A DNA stretch of 64,000 nucleotides from Canna indica. Its lineage: Eukaryota > Streptophyta > Magnoliopsida > Zingiberales > Cannaceae. A model generated the notes under the pieces. It was not told where the DNA came from. It made no database searches and was given only the letters and a program-made list of their open reading frames with translations. Shown here in pieces: positions 11,621-22,827 of the stretch. Within the stretch, counting starts at the first letter, position 1; each line of letters starts with the position of its first letter. The stretch spans positions 25,760,501-25,824,500 of the forward strand of contig CP136894.1 of the NCBI GenBank assembly GCA_034359265.1. The letters are read 5' to 3'. The translations under genes were made by a program, and so were the position numbers.

Positions 11621-12560
11621 ATGGAGCCCTTTGATGCTGTAAGGAGCGGTAGTGATAGCAACTCCACTGAGCACCGAGGCCAAGGCCGGGCCCGGGGTTG
11701 TGGGAGACCACCGCAGGCACGGGAGGAGGTGGGACAGGATCCCATGGTTGTACAGCTGCAGGCCTGAGTGGTTGAGCTGGCAGAGGCACTCCGCAGATAG
11801 CGGGAGCTGAGGCAGCAGCCACCGCCAGTACCGGCAGCACCCGTAGTACCAAAGGTGGTTCGGCCAGTTGCACTAGTAGTTAGAGCCCCCAAAACACCTT
11901 CTTATGCAGATTTTGTTGCATTCAGGCCATCAGAGTATACAGGGATAGATTAGCGGGTGGAGGTCACCAGTTTCCTAGGAGATTGCTATGAGTTATGTAG
12001 GGAGCTTGGTTGTTTTTCTGAGACGACTGCTCGACTGATCGGGTTACAGTTGAGTGGACCAGTTAAGGATCGGCTCCATACCTGGAGGGATCGCCTAGCA
12101 GCAGATGCACCACCCCTACTTGGGAGGAGTTTAGAGCTGCTATGTTGGAGAAGTACCTACCGATGAGCGTCCGGGACAGACGAACGAAGGAGTTCGAGCT
12201 ACTGCGTCAGACAGGTAGCATGACTGTGACAAACTACAAGATGCAGTTCACACGCCTCTTGAAGTACCATCCCACTTTGATAGCCACAAAGACCACTAGG
12301 GTCAAGAGGTTTGTTGAGGGACCGAGGTCGTAGATTGCCAAATTGATCCATAGGACCAGGAACGTCATCTGGAGGTCCCCAGCGGATATCTGGGCCATAG
12401 CAGTGTAACCTATGTTACCGGAAGCATTGGGGGCTTGCTGGGGATGGTCTAAGGGATGTTTCAGCTGTGGGCAGACTGGTCATTACAAAAAAGATTGCCC
12501 TAATAAGGGCAATCAGCAGCCTGATCAAAGCAGTGGAAAGGCACCGATGTCAGTGGGTTC
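11621..12560 (+). pseudogene. Ty3/gypsy gag of family A element, decayed
   Basis: The ATG at 11621 opens a frame with an Arg/Gly-rich N-terminus, then the Gln/Pro-rich stretch and the capsid domain. Readable pieces are TSFLGDCYELCRELGC, TARLIGLQLSGPVKDRLHTW, and KYHPTLIATKTTRVKRFVEG. A zinc knuckle of form CX2CX4HX4C (CFSCGQTGHYKKDC) is encoded near 12461-12505. At least three in-frame stops (in the N-terminal part, before RVEV near 11953, and after VEGPRS near 12331) and a frame change near 12140 break it. Gag would form the particle and package RNA through the knuckle. Confidence 0.9.
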
Positions 12561-12569
12561 TGTAGCTCA

Positions 12570-13035
12570 GAGGGGTCAAACTTAGGGAGGAGGCCAGCGA
12601 GCTGGTGGTTCTAAGAGACCCGCTGCACAGGTGTTTACTATGAACCAAGAGGGCACTGTGGCGTCCAGGGCAGTGGTGTCAGGTAATATTATTGTTGGGT
12701 CTGCCATTGCATATGTCTTGTTTGATCTGGGTGCTACGCACTCTTTTGTGTCTACTTTGTTTGCTACTAAGTTGTCAGGGGTATCTTCTGTGCTTAATTT
12801 GCCCCTTGTGGTATCTACACCTATGCGTGTTTCTGTGATGGCAAAGACAGTCTTTCGAGGCTGCGAGGTTATCATTTGTAGGCATGTGCTGATGGCCGAT
12901 TTGACACTCCAGCCGATGTTAGAGCTTCATGTGATATTGGGTATGGACTGGTTAGCAAAACATTTTGCCTCAATGAATTACAGGGCTAAGTCTGTGATCT
13001 TCAGTAAGCCCGGGTTACCCCAATTTACCTTCTAG
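12570..13035 (+). pseudogene. retropepsin-like protease domain of family A element
   Basis: The frame contains VLFDLGATHSFVS, where the catalytic Asp is present but the usual D-S/P-G triad reads D-L-G. It then has VEGxxMRV-like spacing, FRGCEVIICRHVLMADL, and the typical end VILGMDWLAKHFA followed by PQFTF. The frame ends in TAG at 13033-13035, and RT resumes in the same frame at once (see findings: the same TAG occurs at 55394-55396 in the family B element). The protease would process the gag-pol polyprotein. Confidence 0.85.
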
Positions 13036-13044
13036 GGTGAGGGA

Positions 13045-14090
13045 ATGGGTGAACCATTGATGGCGATATCAGCTTTTAAGGTACGAAAGTTATTCTTTGG
13101 CGCCTGTCAATCATTTTTGGCCTTTGTGTCAGTGGCAAATGAAGGCGGAGGTGTGGCCAGAGACATCGGGGGGATGCCCGTAGTATGCGGGTTCTCTGAT
13201 GTATTTCCGAAGGAGTTGCCAAGGTTACCTCCAGAGAGAGAGATCGAATTATGTATCGATTTGCAGCCAGGGATGAAGCTGATCTCCATTCGTCCATATC
13301 GGATGGCACCAGCTGAGTTGAGGGAGTTGAAGTCCCAGTTGCAGGAATTGCTTGATCTGGGTTTCATTCGCCCTAGTGTTTCGCCATGGGGTGCTCCAAT
13401 GCTCTTTGTAAAGAAGAAGGATGAGTCCATGCGGATGTGCATTGATTACCGACAGCTTAACTAGGTAACAGTGAAGAATCGGTACCCATTGTCCAGGATT
13501 GATGACTTGTTTAATCAGCTTCAGGGGGCGCAGTAGTTTTCTAAGATTGACCTGCGGTCAGGGTATAATCAGTAGAGGATTCGGGGAAGTGATATCCCTA
13601 ATACTGCTTTCAGGTCGAGGTATGGGCACTTTGAGTTCCTGGTGATGTCCTTCGGGCTAACTAATGCACCTGCAGCATTTATGGACCTGATGAACTGAGT
13701 GCTCAAGGAATACTTGGTAAGTTTGTGATTATGTTCATTGATGATATTTTGATTTATTCCAGGAGCAGGGAGGAGCATGCTGAGCACTTGAGGGTAGTTT
13801 CGGAAACTCTCAGAGAGCACAGATTGTATGCCAAATTCTCCAAGTGCGAGTTATGGCTAGAGAGTGTGGGATTTCTTGGCCATGTGGTGTCCATGGAAGG
13901 AATAAAAGTGGATCTTGCAAAGATTGAAGCAGTTCAGAATTGAAAGAGGCTGACTAATATTTCAGAGATTCACTATTTTCTGGGGTTAGCAGGTTACTAC
14001 AGAAAGTTTATGGAGAATTTCTCCAGGATTGCAGCGCCATTGACCCGTTTGACCCAGAAGAAGGTCAAGTTCGAATGAGACAGTAAGTGC
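13045..14090 (+). pseudogene. Ty3/gypsy reverse transcriptase of family A element
   Basis: RT blocks in order: [58 protein letters not shown], then a stop at 13462; [22 protein letters not shown] and [11 protein letters not shown] follow with further stops near 13534, 13573 and 13697. A base loss near 13715 shifts to the frame carrying [19 protein letters not shown], so the catalytic FIDD box is intact. [12 protein letters not shown] and FLGLAGYYRKFMENFSRIA follow. RNase H is missing: near 14090 the sequence jumps to the integrase tail. Several stops are Trp or Arg codons changed by G:C to A:T transitions. Confidence 0.9.
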
Positions 14091-14500
14091 TGAGGATGGA
14101 AAGGCTAGGGAGGTAGAGTTTGTTGAGGGGGACATGGTGTTCCTCAAGGTGTCCCCTATGGAAGGGGTGGTGAGGTTTGGCAAGAAAGAAAAGCTAAGCC
14201 CTAGGTTCATTGGGTCGTTTCCTATTCTTAGGCGCAGGGGAGCTATGGCCTATGACTTGGCCCTACCTCCAAGTATGGACCGAGTACATCCAGTGATCGA
14301 GCCTACCGCAGTGGAGGTGGATTCAGCAGTCTCTTATGAGGAGCGATCAGTTGAGGTGCTAGACCGGTAGATTCAGAAGTTGAGGTCCAAGGTCAGATGG
14401 GAGCACCATTCCGGCTAGGAGGCCACCTAGGAGGTGGAGCAGGATATGAGCGAGCGTTATCGTTCATTTTTTGATGACATGTTGAGTCCTTAATTTTTTT
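14091..14500 (+). pseudogene. integrase C-terminus and chromodomain remnant of family A element
   Basis: After the deletion junction the frame reads DGKAREVEFVEGDMVFLK, SPMEGVVRFGKK, PRFIGSFPILRRRGAMAY and ALPPSMDRVHP, then EERSVEVLDR, a stop, and the chromodomain-like segment with VRWEHHSG. Compared with 46955-47419 the part before IEPT is shortened. The RNase H and the catalytic integrase core are absent, so the element is not autonomous. Chromodomains at the integrase end define chromoviruses and are thought to guide insertion into heterochromatin. Confidence 0.85.
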
Positions 14501-14527
14501 TTCTAAAATTCGAGGACGAATTTTCTT

Positions 14528-14538
14528 TGAGGGAGGAT
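14528..14538 (+). other. polypurine tract of family A element
   Basis: TGAGGGAGGAT directly before the 3' LTR. The same layout (AGGAAGGAT) precedes the LTR at 32495. Confidence 0.75.
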
Positions 14539-15851
14539 TGTAATATCCTTGATATTTAAATTTATTAAATTTCCTCTTATGTGTGTGTTCCAGCCTAGCA
14601 GCCTAGTTCGTGGTCAAGCCAAGTCTACTCATGGTCCTGAGCGAGCTTGTGAGCTCGGGTAAGTAGGATGTGAATTTATAAGTTTATGAATTTTAGGCTT
14701 GGGTAGTTGAAATTATTTAATTTGATGTTGTGTGTGCATAATTGTTAATTATGTTCATATGGGTGTATTTAATTAATTGCTTGTGATTTATTAGAATAAA
14801 TTTAATTAAAATTATTTAAGTCTATTGGGTTAGCGGGTTTTGGTTGGCTTAAGGTGGATGCGGATTATGAATTAAGAGTTTAAGGGGTTAGGGTTGAGGA
14901 GGGAGTATAAAATCCCCTCCTCATAGCATGTGGCTCCTATTTTTGAGCCACCCAAAGGTTGAGAAAGGGAGCCAGCCGCTGCCTGTGAGCCAAGCTACCA
15001 AGCCCCTTTCCCTCTTCCCCTTGGAGACGCCACCTGTGAGCCAAGCCACTGAGCCGCCTATTTCCGTTCCTCCCCTCTCTCTCTTCCTTCCCTTTGGAGC
15101 CAAGCCGAGAGGAGCCATCCAAGCCAGCCCCTCTCCTTCTTCTCTCTCTCCCTCTCTCCAAGCCGGTGGCTTGGAGTGAACCACCACCCCTTGGAGCCTT
15201 TTATTGGGTTGAGCCATCGGCCTTTTGAAGACGGATTTGAGGGTCGTCATCCGGGATTTGTTCCTTAGTTCTTCTTTCAATTAAGGTGAGTGATTTACTC
15301 TCTCTCTTCGGTATTTCAATCGGATTCTTGAAGCCGTTCTTGATGGCTTGGTATTTGTGTTTCGTTTCTTGATTGTTCTTCACGTTCTTGCCATGTTTCC
15401 TTGAGATTGTGCTTGAGGAGACCCTAATCTCCCCTCTATGGGGCTCAGCAGCCCTAGGGTAACCCTAGGGGTGCTTGGCCATGGGGGAAACCCGTGTAGC
15501 CCTCAAGGTGTTCGATGAAAAGCCCAAATGAGTTCTTGTTTCCTTTGATATGAAATCTTGATCTATTCTCCAAATTTGAGATTCTTGATTATGAGTTTCT
15601 TGTTTAGAATTAAATCTGTGATTTTTGGGTATAAATCATGTGATAGGATTAAGATCTTGATAATGACTAATTAGGGATTCTTGAGAAGGGGGATTCTTGA
15701 TCTTAATGCTTGATTCTTGGTTTAAGTGTGTGAGTTGTTGTTAATCTTGATGAAAAGCATGAATTATGTGAATTAATTCCTGAGATTAGTATTATATTCT
15801 AATGGATATTTAGGTGTTAATTTTTGTTAATTTTCGAATTTAATTATATAA

Positions 15852-16163
15852 GGCCATGTTTGCTTTGCAAGATATGATTTGGATGGGATAGGATTTAAGG
15901 TGGATAAGGGTGGGATAGAAATCCTATCCTATGTTTGTTTTGACATAGGATAAGAAGCATGGATAAGATATGAAAATTCGTATCATGTGGATTTGGGCTC
16001 TAAACTCACCCCCTCCTTAGGATTTCTAAATCAGGCCAGCAGTGGATTTGGGCCAAAATAAATCCACCCAGTATCTGGCCTGATTCATATCCATTGCTGT
16101 AGAAAATAATGGATTGGATCTTAAAATCCAATCCACCTCCTTAATCCATCAAAGCAACGAGGG
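15852..16163. mobile_element. Tourist/PIF-Harbinger-like MITE (312 bp)
   Basis: Comparison of the two LTRs gives the borders: the 5' LTR has CTATAAGTATGCTG uninterrupted, the 3' LTR has TATATAA, insertion, ATAAGTATGCTG. So ATAA (or TAA) is duplicated. The termini are imperfect inverted repeats: GGCCATGTTTGCTTTG on the left and, reversed, CCCTCGTTGCTTTG on the right. The interior has no ORF. A 3 bp TAA duplication and a GG(N)C...TGTTTG terminus fit PIF/Harbinger-type MITEs; the superfamily call is less sure than the insertion itself. Confidence 0.8.
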
Positions 16164-16684
16164 ATAAGTATGCTGAAATTGCATGTTGCTGGAATTGTGT
16201 GTTGAAATGATGAATATGTGCTGATTTTAATTTATTTATTGTGATATGTGTATATGTGTGAATATAGTCGTGTAACCTATCGTTTCGACCATAAAATATA
16301 GTTTGAAAACATAGGACACTCCTTGGAGACTAGATTCGGCTTAGACATAGAAGTTCTGGGCAAAAATAGTAACCTAAAACTAAACCCTAAAATAAAACCC
16401 TAACTGAGATGATCTAAATTTTAATTATATTGGGTTAAGGGTGAGCATAATCTGTTATGAACCAATTTATAAAGTATGAATGAAATATAACCAGACGGGT
16501 TCATGACATTACGGGTCTAAGGGATAGGGGTCGGGTTTGGAGTGTTGAGACGCTTCATAATGAGGACACCGTAGCAGAATCTTAACTTAGGTCTTGATGC
16601 GTCATATCCTTGATAATGGTGAAGCGGCTAAATTAGGAGCTGGATTTCGGGCTACGCCCGGGTTGTTGGACATCAAATTCCCAA

Positions 16685-16982
16685 CCTGCAGAATAAGTTC
16701 GGAGGGTCTTTCCCGATTATTCTTGTGATGTCTTAAAAGAGTAAGTTCGGAGGGCCTTCCCGATTACTTTTGTGATATCACATATCGTGGAGCAAGTTCG
16801 GAGGGCCTTTCCCGATTATCCTAGTATGTGCTGTTGCCTTCGGGCATGGTGGGCTTTGGCTCGATGCACTTCTCTAGTATATGTTGTCGCCTTCGTGCAT
16901 GGTGGGTTTCGTCCCGATGCACTTCTCTAGTATGTGTTGTTGCCTTCAAGCATGGTGGGCTTCGGCCTGATGCACTTCTTTG
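16685..16982 (+). repeat. tandem arrays in 3' LTR (three units plus three 53 bp units)
   Basis: Counterpart of 10455-10809. Units of AAGTTCGGAGGGCCTTTCC number three here against four in the 5' LTR; the 53 bp AGTATGTG units remain three. Confidence 0.8.
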
Positions 16983-17568
16983 GAGGGTTAGATGCCTTGG
17001 GGCATGTGTGGCCTGTTTGCTTGTTAGCTAGTCACACCTTCGTGACCTTGCCTTCTGTAGAGATAGATTTCATTCTTGTTATCTCTGTGATTTTTATTTA
17101 TGAGGGTTAGTAAAACCGCTCGCTGAGTTCTTTGAACTCACCAGTTGTCATTTGATTTCTGTTTTGCAGAGCATGACCGGTGAGATGTGTCGGATGCACT
17201 TGGCGCCACTAGAGGGCAGAGGAGTTGCATGATCTCATAGCAATATTAGTTAGGATCGTAGTCGAGTCTTTTGGTTGTAGTCATGCACTTGTATTAGCTT
17301 GATTTGGAGTTGTAGCCCTGAGGGCATTTATATCATTTATTTCATGTTTTATTGTATTTGAACTTTTGAACTACTGAACTTAAAACGTTATTCTGCACTT
17401 TTTGTTTCATTTGAGCTACTTGAATTAAACTTTGTTATGGTTTTCTTTTTATTAAAATAAAACTAGTTATTTCTTCCCGTTGTATTATTTGTTGAGTTGG
17501 CATGTGCATGGTTTAGGCAGCGGGGGTATAGGCACGTATACCCTTGCCGGTCACGTGACCCTGAGTTG

Positions 17569-17863
17569 CGCCCATGCCCCCTATAAATAGGTGGCCGAAC
17601 CTCCTTCAAAGGTTGATGGAAGTAAATTAGGTTTTGATCTTGGAGAAGATTAAAAACTTGATTCTTGAGAGGGTTCTTGAGTGAAAAAATTCCAAAGAAT
17701 CCCTCCTCCTCTCCATTGGTAGCCGGCCATCTTCTTCCACCTTCCCCGAGCTTTTGTGAAGTTGAATTGAATGTGTCTTCTACTTCGGTGTGCCGCCTAC
17801 TTCATCTTCTTGGAGGAGTCCGGAGGACAACGATGTATTCCTTTATCTACCTTCTCTTCCACC
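17569..17863 (+). repeat. LTR-like remnant interrupted by CACTA-1
   Basis: CCCCCTATAAATAGG gives a TATA box at about 17580. The following sequence (TTGGAGAAGATT, TTCTTGAGAGGGTTCTTGAG) resembles the 5' untranslated part of LTR transcripts. No coding sequence is supported. It may continue after CACTA-1. Confidence 0.4.
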
Positions 17864-19495
17864 CACTACAATTGTCGTTGTCACCAATGGCTCAGGCCGT
17901 GGTTGAACCGTCGGTGACAACTATCACAGACGGTGCAAGCCGTGGTGAACGGCCGTCACTGATGAGCGCATCTTAAATAAGTTTTGATGGCCGACCTTTG
18001 TCATCACAAGTAATCATCTGCGATAGCCACGCTCCCTGTCACTGATTTAAACACATCAGTGACGGCTCCCAGCGGCTGTCGCTGATTTAAACACATCAAC
18101 TGCGGCTGTGAGACGTCGGTGATATTATTAGCAATCGTGATATTTGGTGCTACCACGGCGTAGTAACGGGCAGTCGTGGGTAAGCCGTGGATGAAGTTAT
18201 ATCCTGTAACTAAAAAAAATTAAAATTTTGAAAATTCTTCTATATACAATGACATTATCAATCACATATTACAACTAAGCATTTTCAATCACATATTACA
18301 ACCACAAATCCTCATACACATACATTTTCAACCAACCATACAAGTTTTACTTAAATATCATCAATCTAAGTCTCAAACCGGAGGCAAACAAGTATCAAAA
18401 TATCATATATATATATATATATAGATATACAACTATAAGTATATAAACAACTATAAGCCTCAAACCGGATGCAAACAAGTATCAAAATATGAAATGTAAA
18501 GTATAAACATCTATTAAGTATCTAAGCCTCAAACGGAGGTTAACAAGTATCAAAATATAATAAAAATACAATAACCAAAATCTCACGGCTGCGGTGGAGG
18601 CGGTGTAGGTGGAGAAGTCGACAGCGATTGGGTCGGGAGCGTCGACTAGGTCGAGGAGGATGACAGTTGCGACATCATCGGTAGAAGGCCCAAGTGAGAT
18701 GCAATCTGAGTGAGGAGGGCCTGGATGTTCTGCATCGTCTGTCTCAACTTGTCATTCATGTGTCTCTGCTCCTCCATCACCTGTCTCTGCTCCTCTATCG
18801 TGGCTCTCTACTGTGTTAGCTCAGATTCCAAGCCCACTATCCGACTCTAGTCCTGCGTCCGTGATGTCGAGGGCCTCTCACCCACAGTGGGAGAGGTCGG
18901 TGCCCCAAGTGGCCCTAACACGACGCGTGCATGGCCACTGTCTACAAAGCCATAAACATGGCGTCAAACTCCTCCGGCATGCCTCCGTACTCGATCATGG
19001 TCCTTGTGTTGGTCTCCTACGCGTGTTTATATTTTAAATAATACATATATAAAAACTATAAATAAAAATTGCGTAAATCAAATAGACATAAATAGTTACC
19101 ATGATGATCGAGGCCCTGCTATCGACGTAGTCCCCCACTCCTCGTCGCTGACGGTGAGTGCGCTCAAACACCTACATCAACGCGGGGCGTTGGACGGTGC
19201 CATCCACAGCATCTCGCATCTTACATTAGAAAACAAATACATTAGTATCATTATACACAATATATAATATTTTAATTAAAAGTAAGGAAATTATACATAC
19301 CATACGACGCTCATGCACCGCAAAAGACACGGAGCCACCAGTGTGGCTCGCCCCCTTACCGTCCCCCCCCGGATATGTGATTTCTCGACGCTGTCCGGGA
19401 AAACTCCTGCCACTCAGGCGTATCCCACCGCTCAACAAGCTGGTCCCACACAGGTCCAGGAATCCACTCGGGGGCGTGTCCCTGAGTCTGCCTAA
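17864..19495. mobile_element. CACTA-1: left end and TNPA-like part of a truncated En/Spm element
   Basis: The terminus CACTACAATTGTCGTTGTC begins at 17864. The next 330 bp carry subterminal motifs (GCCGTGGT, CGTCACTGAT, CGGCTGTCGCTGA) in both orientations. A minus-strand TNPA-like gene remnant follows, in the same layout as CACTA-4. I found no matching ...GTAGTG right end, so the element is truncated near 19495. An AT microsatellite lies at about 18400-18425. Confidence 0.75.
18590..19495 (-). pseudogene. TNPA-like transposase fragment (plant Ptta/En/Spm family) of CACTA-1
   Basis: The minus strand encodes GASHTGGSVSFAVHERRM (within 19438-19226), the HTGGS box of the plant Ptta/En/Spm transposase family, followed after an AT-rich probable intron by a Ser/Gly/Pro-rich tail (19010-18590). 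That tail includes a 23 bp stretch near 18900-18922 identical to one in the tail of the CACTA-4 TNPA gene (48595-48720), so the two elements belong to related families. TNPA-type proteins bind subterminal repeats. It is broken, has no start codon region, and ends at the element's truncation. Confidence 0.7.
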
Positions 19496-20357
19496 TCGGT
19501 ATTTGATCTAGGTTTCAACGAGAAAGCAAGATGCGTGTCGTAGCGGGCCGAGCGAGTCGCTGGAGGACGCAATTTAAGGTACGTCTCTCGCACATAAGAT
19601 AATTGTTGTTGAAGGTTGTTGTGAGGCTTTAACTCCGAGTTGGGTCCGAGTCGGGTCCGAATAATCAATCGAAACTCGATTATGTCGAGTCTTGATAGGT
19701 GTTTGAGCTCACTTAAGTATGGCTTAGAGAGGAGAGGGTGGGCGACCGTATGGCTCCAATAGAGAGCAGCATGCACGCCGACACAAGGAAGAGGAGAGGA
19801 GGTGTCGCCACCAAGCCTTGGCCGGAGCTGCTCACCGTCGTCGGATATCGTTGTCGCAAGGCTTCATCTTTGTCTTCTTCCCTTCATTTCCCTTGTCCAA
19901 GTGAGTGGATTGAGCACCTATTTGTAGGATTTCTCCCCTTGTATGAACTGCACCTCTTTGTTAAAAAACCTTGCTGAATTTGTTTCTTTTCGATGCAAAT
20001 CGATGCTTGATTCTTCGAGATGGTGTAGTATTGGAGGGAAACTATCACCCTAGGAGAGTGCAAGGGGCGGCAGCTCTAGGGTAACCCCTAATACCATAGG
20101 GCTGGTTGTTTTGGTATAAAAAAAGGGATTTGCTGAATTGTTCTTTTCAAATTTGTTCCTTCAAGTTTTGTTTCGAAATCTGTTCCTCCTCATTGGGATT
20201 GGCTCTTGAGGTGTTCGGTTAGTTAAGGGAGATGTGTAGGGCAAGGCTTAGGACCGACCCTTAAGGGTTGGGGTGGTTAAAGGGTTAATTCCAAGTTGGA
20301 TGGGATATGAGATTTCGGTGATTGTTTCTGCTTTTACTCGGGTTCAGTTTGGTAAGA
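19496..20357 (+). repeat. LTR-like remnant after CACTA-1
   Basis: Non-coding. It has a pyrimidine-rich leader-like section (19850-19900), the block GGCAGCTCTAGGGTAACCCC at 20070 comparable with the family A LTR block near 9540, and no supported ORF. It could be the right half of the remnant at 17569. CACTA-2 begins at 20358. Confidence 0.4.
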
Positions 20358-20639
20358 CACTACTAAAAATCAAGCCTTTTGTGATGGCGATTTTGAGACG
20401 GCACTGGTGGCGGTCGCAGATGCGACAGTTCTAGCGGTCGCGCAAAGGCTGAGTCTGCGATGGTTCTGAGACCGCCTTGTCCGCCGTCGCAATTTTGGTA
20501 ACCCGGCGATAGATTGGCGACCACTTGCGACCGTCCAGGCTGTCGCAAATTGTTATTAAATTCCCCGTTCAATCCCTTTTATTTCACTTCCCCTGCTCAA
20601 CCCGATCTCTCACTCGTTCTCTCTGCCGCCGCACGTCGA

Positions 20640-21299
20640 CCGCTACCCACTGCTCGTCGCTCGCCGCAAGCAGGCCACCCGTCGAATGCGTTCAATCTGT
20701 TCCACCAGTACTCTCTCTCTCTCTCTCTCGTCCGAAACCCTAGCCGACGGCTAGGGTTTTGTCCGGGACTATTGTTTGCTAAGATTTTTTACTCTTTAAA
20801 TCTGAGCATCTCTCTCGTCTGCTCCTCCAAGTTTTAAAAACAGAACAAAATCTTTTCAATCTGTCAGTCAATTGCCAAATATCAGAACTAGAGCATTGTC
20901 TGCTCCTTCTAGTCTTGTTGTGGCTGATCGGGATGGTCTTGAGTTTGATTACCTAGAAGAGAGTCAGGGCAGAGGTCGGCTGGTGAGGACCAACGCTTTT
21001 CAAATCCATTACCACTCACCCAGACCAACACAGCTTTAAAGAAATTTTCAAGTTTCAAGTCAAGAAATGGTAGCGGCCCTATAAACCCCACTGGTCCACT
21101 CCCATTACCTCAATTGAAAGGAGGGCTTCGGAGCTACTCACATGATAGAAGTTTCAGCTGCTACTATGCATTTCTCTCTTGAGAATTTCATATCAGAAAG
21201 TACCTCGTCTACAGTTTACAAGGCGACCTTTCCTGATGATATAATTACTTGAAAGAAGATTAAGCCACAGTTAATCAATTAAATAATTCGTTGCAGGTA
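20640..21299 (+). pseudogene. gene-like segment in CACTA-2, possible protein-kinase exon
   Basis: The segment has a promoter/5' UTR look: a CT microsatellite (20709-20729) and a hairpin built on AAACCCTAGCC at 20735-20759. Farther on, one frame (about 21147-21250) reads MHFSLENFISES, STVYKATFPDD, a stop, KKIKPQL, then another stop before a GCAGGTAATAA splice-donor-like site at 21294. VYKATFPDxxxxxKKI resembles the glycine-loop to invariant-lysine region of receptor-like kinases. The similarity is short and broken by stops, so capture of a kinase exon is an inference. CACTA-2 lacks any recognisable transposase, which suits a non-autonomous carrier. Confidence 0.35.
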
Positions 21300-22261
21300 A
21301 TAATTATATAGATATCATCACTTTACGACATCTGTTTCTCATGTTTATTATTTTGTTCAAACTCTTATAATCCAAAATGCAGAATACTGTTCCCATGTAT
21401 GCTAAAGTTCATATATAGAATTGTACACATGTATGTTAAAGTTTACTGGTTGACCTGTTATTAGAAAGGAAAATCAGGTTTTGATTGTTTTATGAATTAT
21501 ATTCACTCTCCCTTACAAGCCAGAATATGATGTTTCTGATCTCTCCAGAAGTGTGTTTTAATGATGCTTTTGCGTCTCTCACTACTACATTTTGGCTCTG
21601 TGATCACGTTATTTCTAGGAACGGTTAAAAAAAATATTATCATACATTACTTACAGGAAATGTTTTGCAAACCATTCCCTTAACCATTATATTTTAGGAA
21701 CACAAAAAGAATCGTTCATGTAGCCAATATATGAGAATAATTTTAAAAACCATTCTCTTAGCTTATATACAATGGGAACATAAATAAACCGTTCCCTTAG
21801 CCTATATACTATGAGAAAATTAAAAAATCGTTCCCTTTTAAAACCTATATAAAAAATGGTACAACAAAAATAAACTCTAAAATTTATTTTTTCTTCTCTA
21901 CAATAAAAATATTTTCCTTAAATCTTCATCAAAAATATTTTTGCTATACTATGCCTAAAAAATATCCCTCTCCACTATACTACGCCGGAATAAAATTTTA
22001 TACTAAAAACTACTATCAATTATATTACACGTGATATGTAAAAAGAACTATTACACAGACAAATTAATATAATTACAATTCCTGTGATATATTTTACTCT
22101 TTCTTTACCTATCACATGCAATTCCTGTACAATTAAACTCTATACACTCAAATTTTTAGGAACAGTTCATATTAAACTCTATGTATAAACTCTTTACATA
22201 TAACATGCAAACCCGTTCATATTCCTGTGCAATTCTATAGAGTTTTTTAGGAACGGTTTTT

Positions 22262-22815
22262 GAACTCTGCGAAATATTTATCTCTCCCGCTCGATCACTC
22301 TTTCCTTCCGCCCTAAACACTCTCGAGCTCACTGCGTATTGTGTCAAATCATCTCCGCTTCTGTCGTCTTCTCCGCTCGCGATCCCTCTTGTCGTCTTCT
22401 CCGCTCGATCCCTCCTGCCGTCTTATCCACTCGAATCGATCGTCGTCTCCCGTCGACAGGTAAACCCTCCCCTCTCCCCTCTCCCTACAAGTCCGTTGCG
22501 ATTTCAGCCAATCAATATTTTTTTTTGAAAACCCCGTGTTGCTATTCCTCATCCCCCTTAGCCGATGAAAACCTAGCACCGCACCCGTCCATTTTTTTGG
22601 GACAAAAACTGTGCTTCTCCCCTAGGTACCTAACAGACGACGCCACTACGACGTCGATCAAGTTTGCTTCGAAGAGCTTCCACCACCTCTCTGCCCCCTT
22701 TCAAGTTCTTCAAGCTGCCCAAAGTCAAGGAGACTTCCTTGCCTCCGGAGGTGAGCGATTCCTTGTGCCCTCCTCTTTCTTCACCGAGATGCAAGTTTTC
22801 TTTGCTAAATGGGTT
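22262..22815 (+). pseudogene. 5' UTR/first-exon-like segment upstream of the captured SET-gene exons
   Basis: A CT-rich stretch with repeated TCGTCTTCTCCGCTCG leads into an open frame at 22339-22818 (159 codons, Ser/Pro/Leu-rich). It also contains donor-like sites GACAGGTAAACC (22454) and GGAGGTGAGCG (22747). A plastid transit-peptide-like first exon is possible because the downstream exons resemble a plastid protein, but I do not recognise the amino-acid sequence. Confidence 0.3.
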
Positions 22816-22827
22816 TGACTTTTACAG

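Larger units (their letters stand above)
14539..17568 (+). repeat. 3' LTR of family A gypsy element, with MITE insertion
   Basis: It starts TGTAATATCCTTGATATTT and matches the 5' LTR 8630-11405 throughout. Differences: a 312 bp insertion at 15852-16163, one fewer TTCGGAGGGCC unit, and loss of the last ~10 bp (5' LTR ends GTTGGGGCGTGACA, here GTTG then unrelated sequence). Without the insertion it is about 2.72 kb. The loss of the terminal bases prevents a target-duplication check. Confidence 0.9.

Noticed and set aside
13076..13442. Minus-strand ORFs of 77 and 111 codons
   Set aside because: Antisense shadows of the gypsy RT frame.
20735..20759. Telomere-like AAACCCTAG pieces
   Set aside because: Only one short hairpin with AAACCCTAGCC, not a tandem telomeric array.
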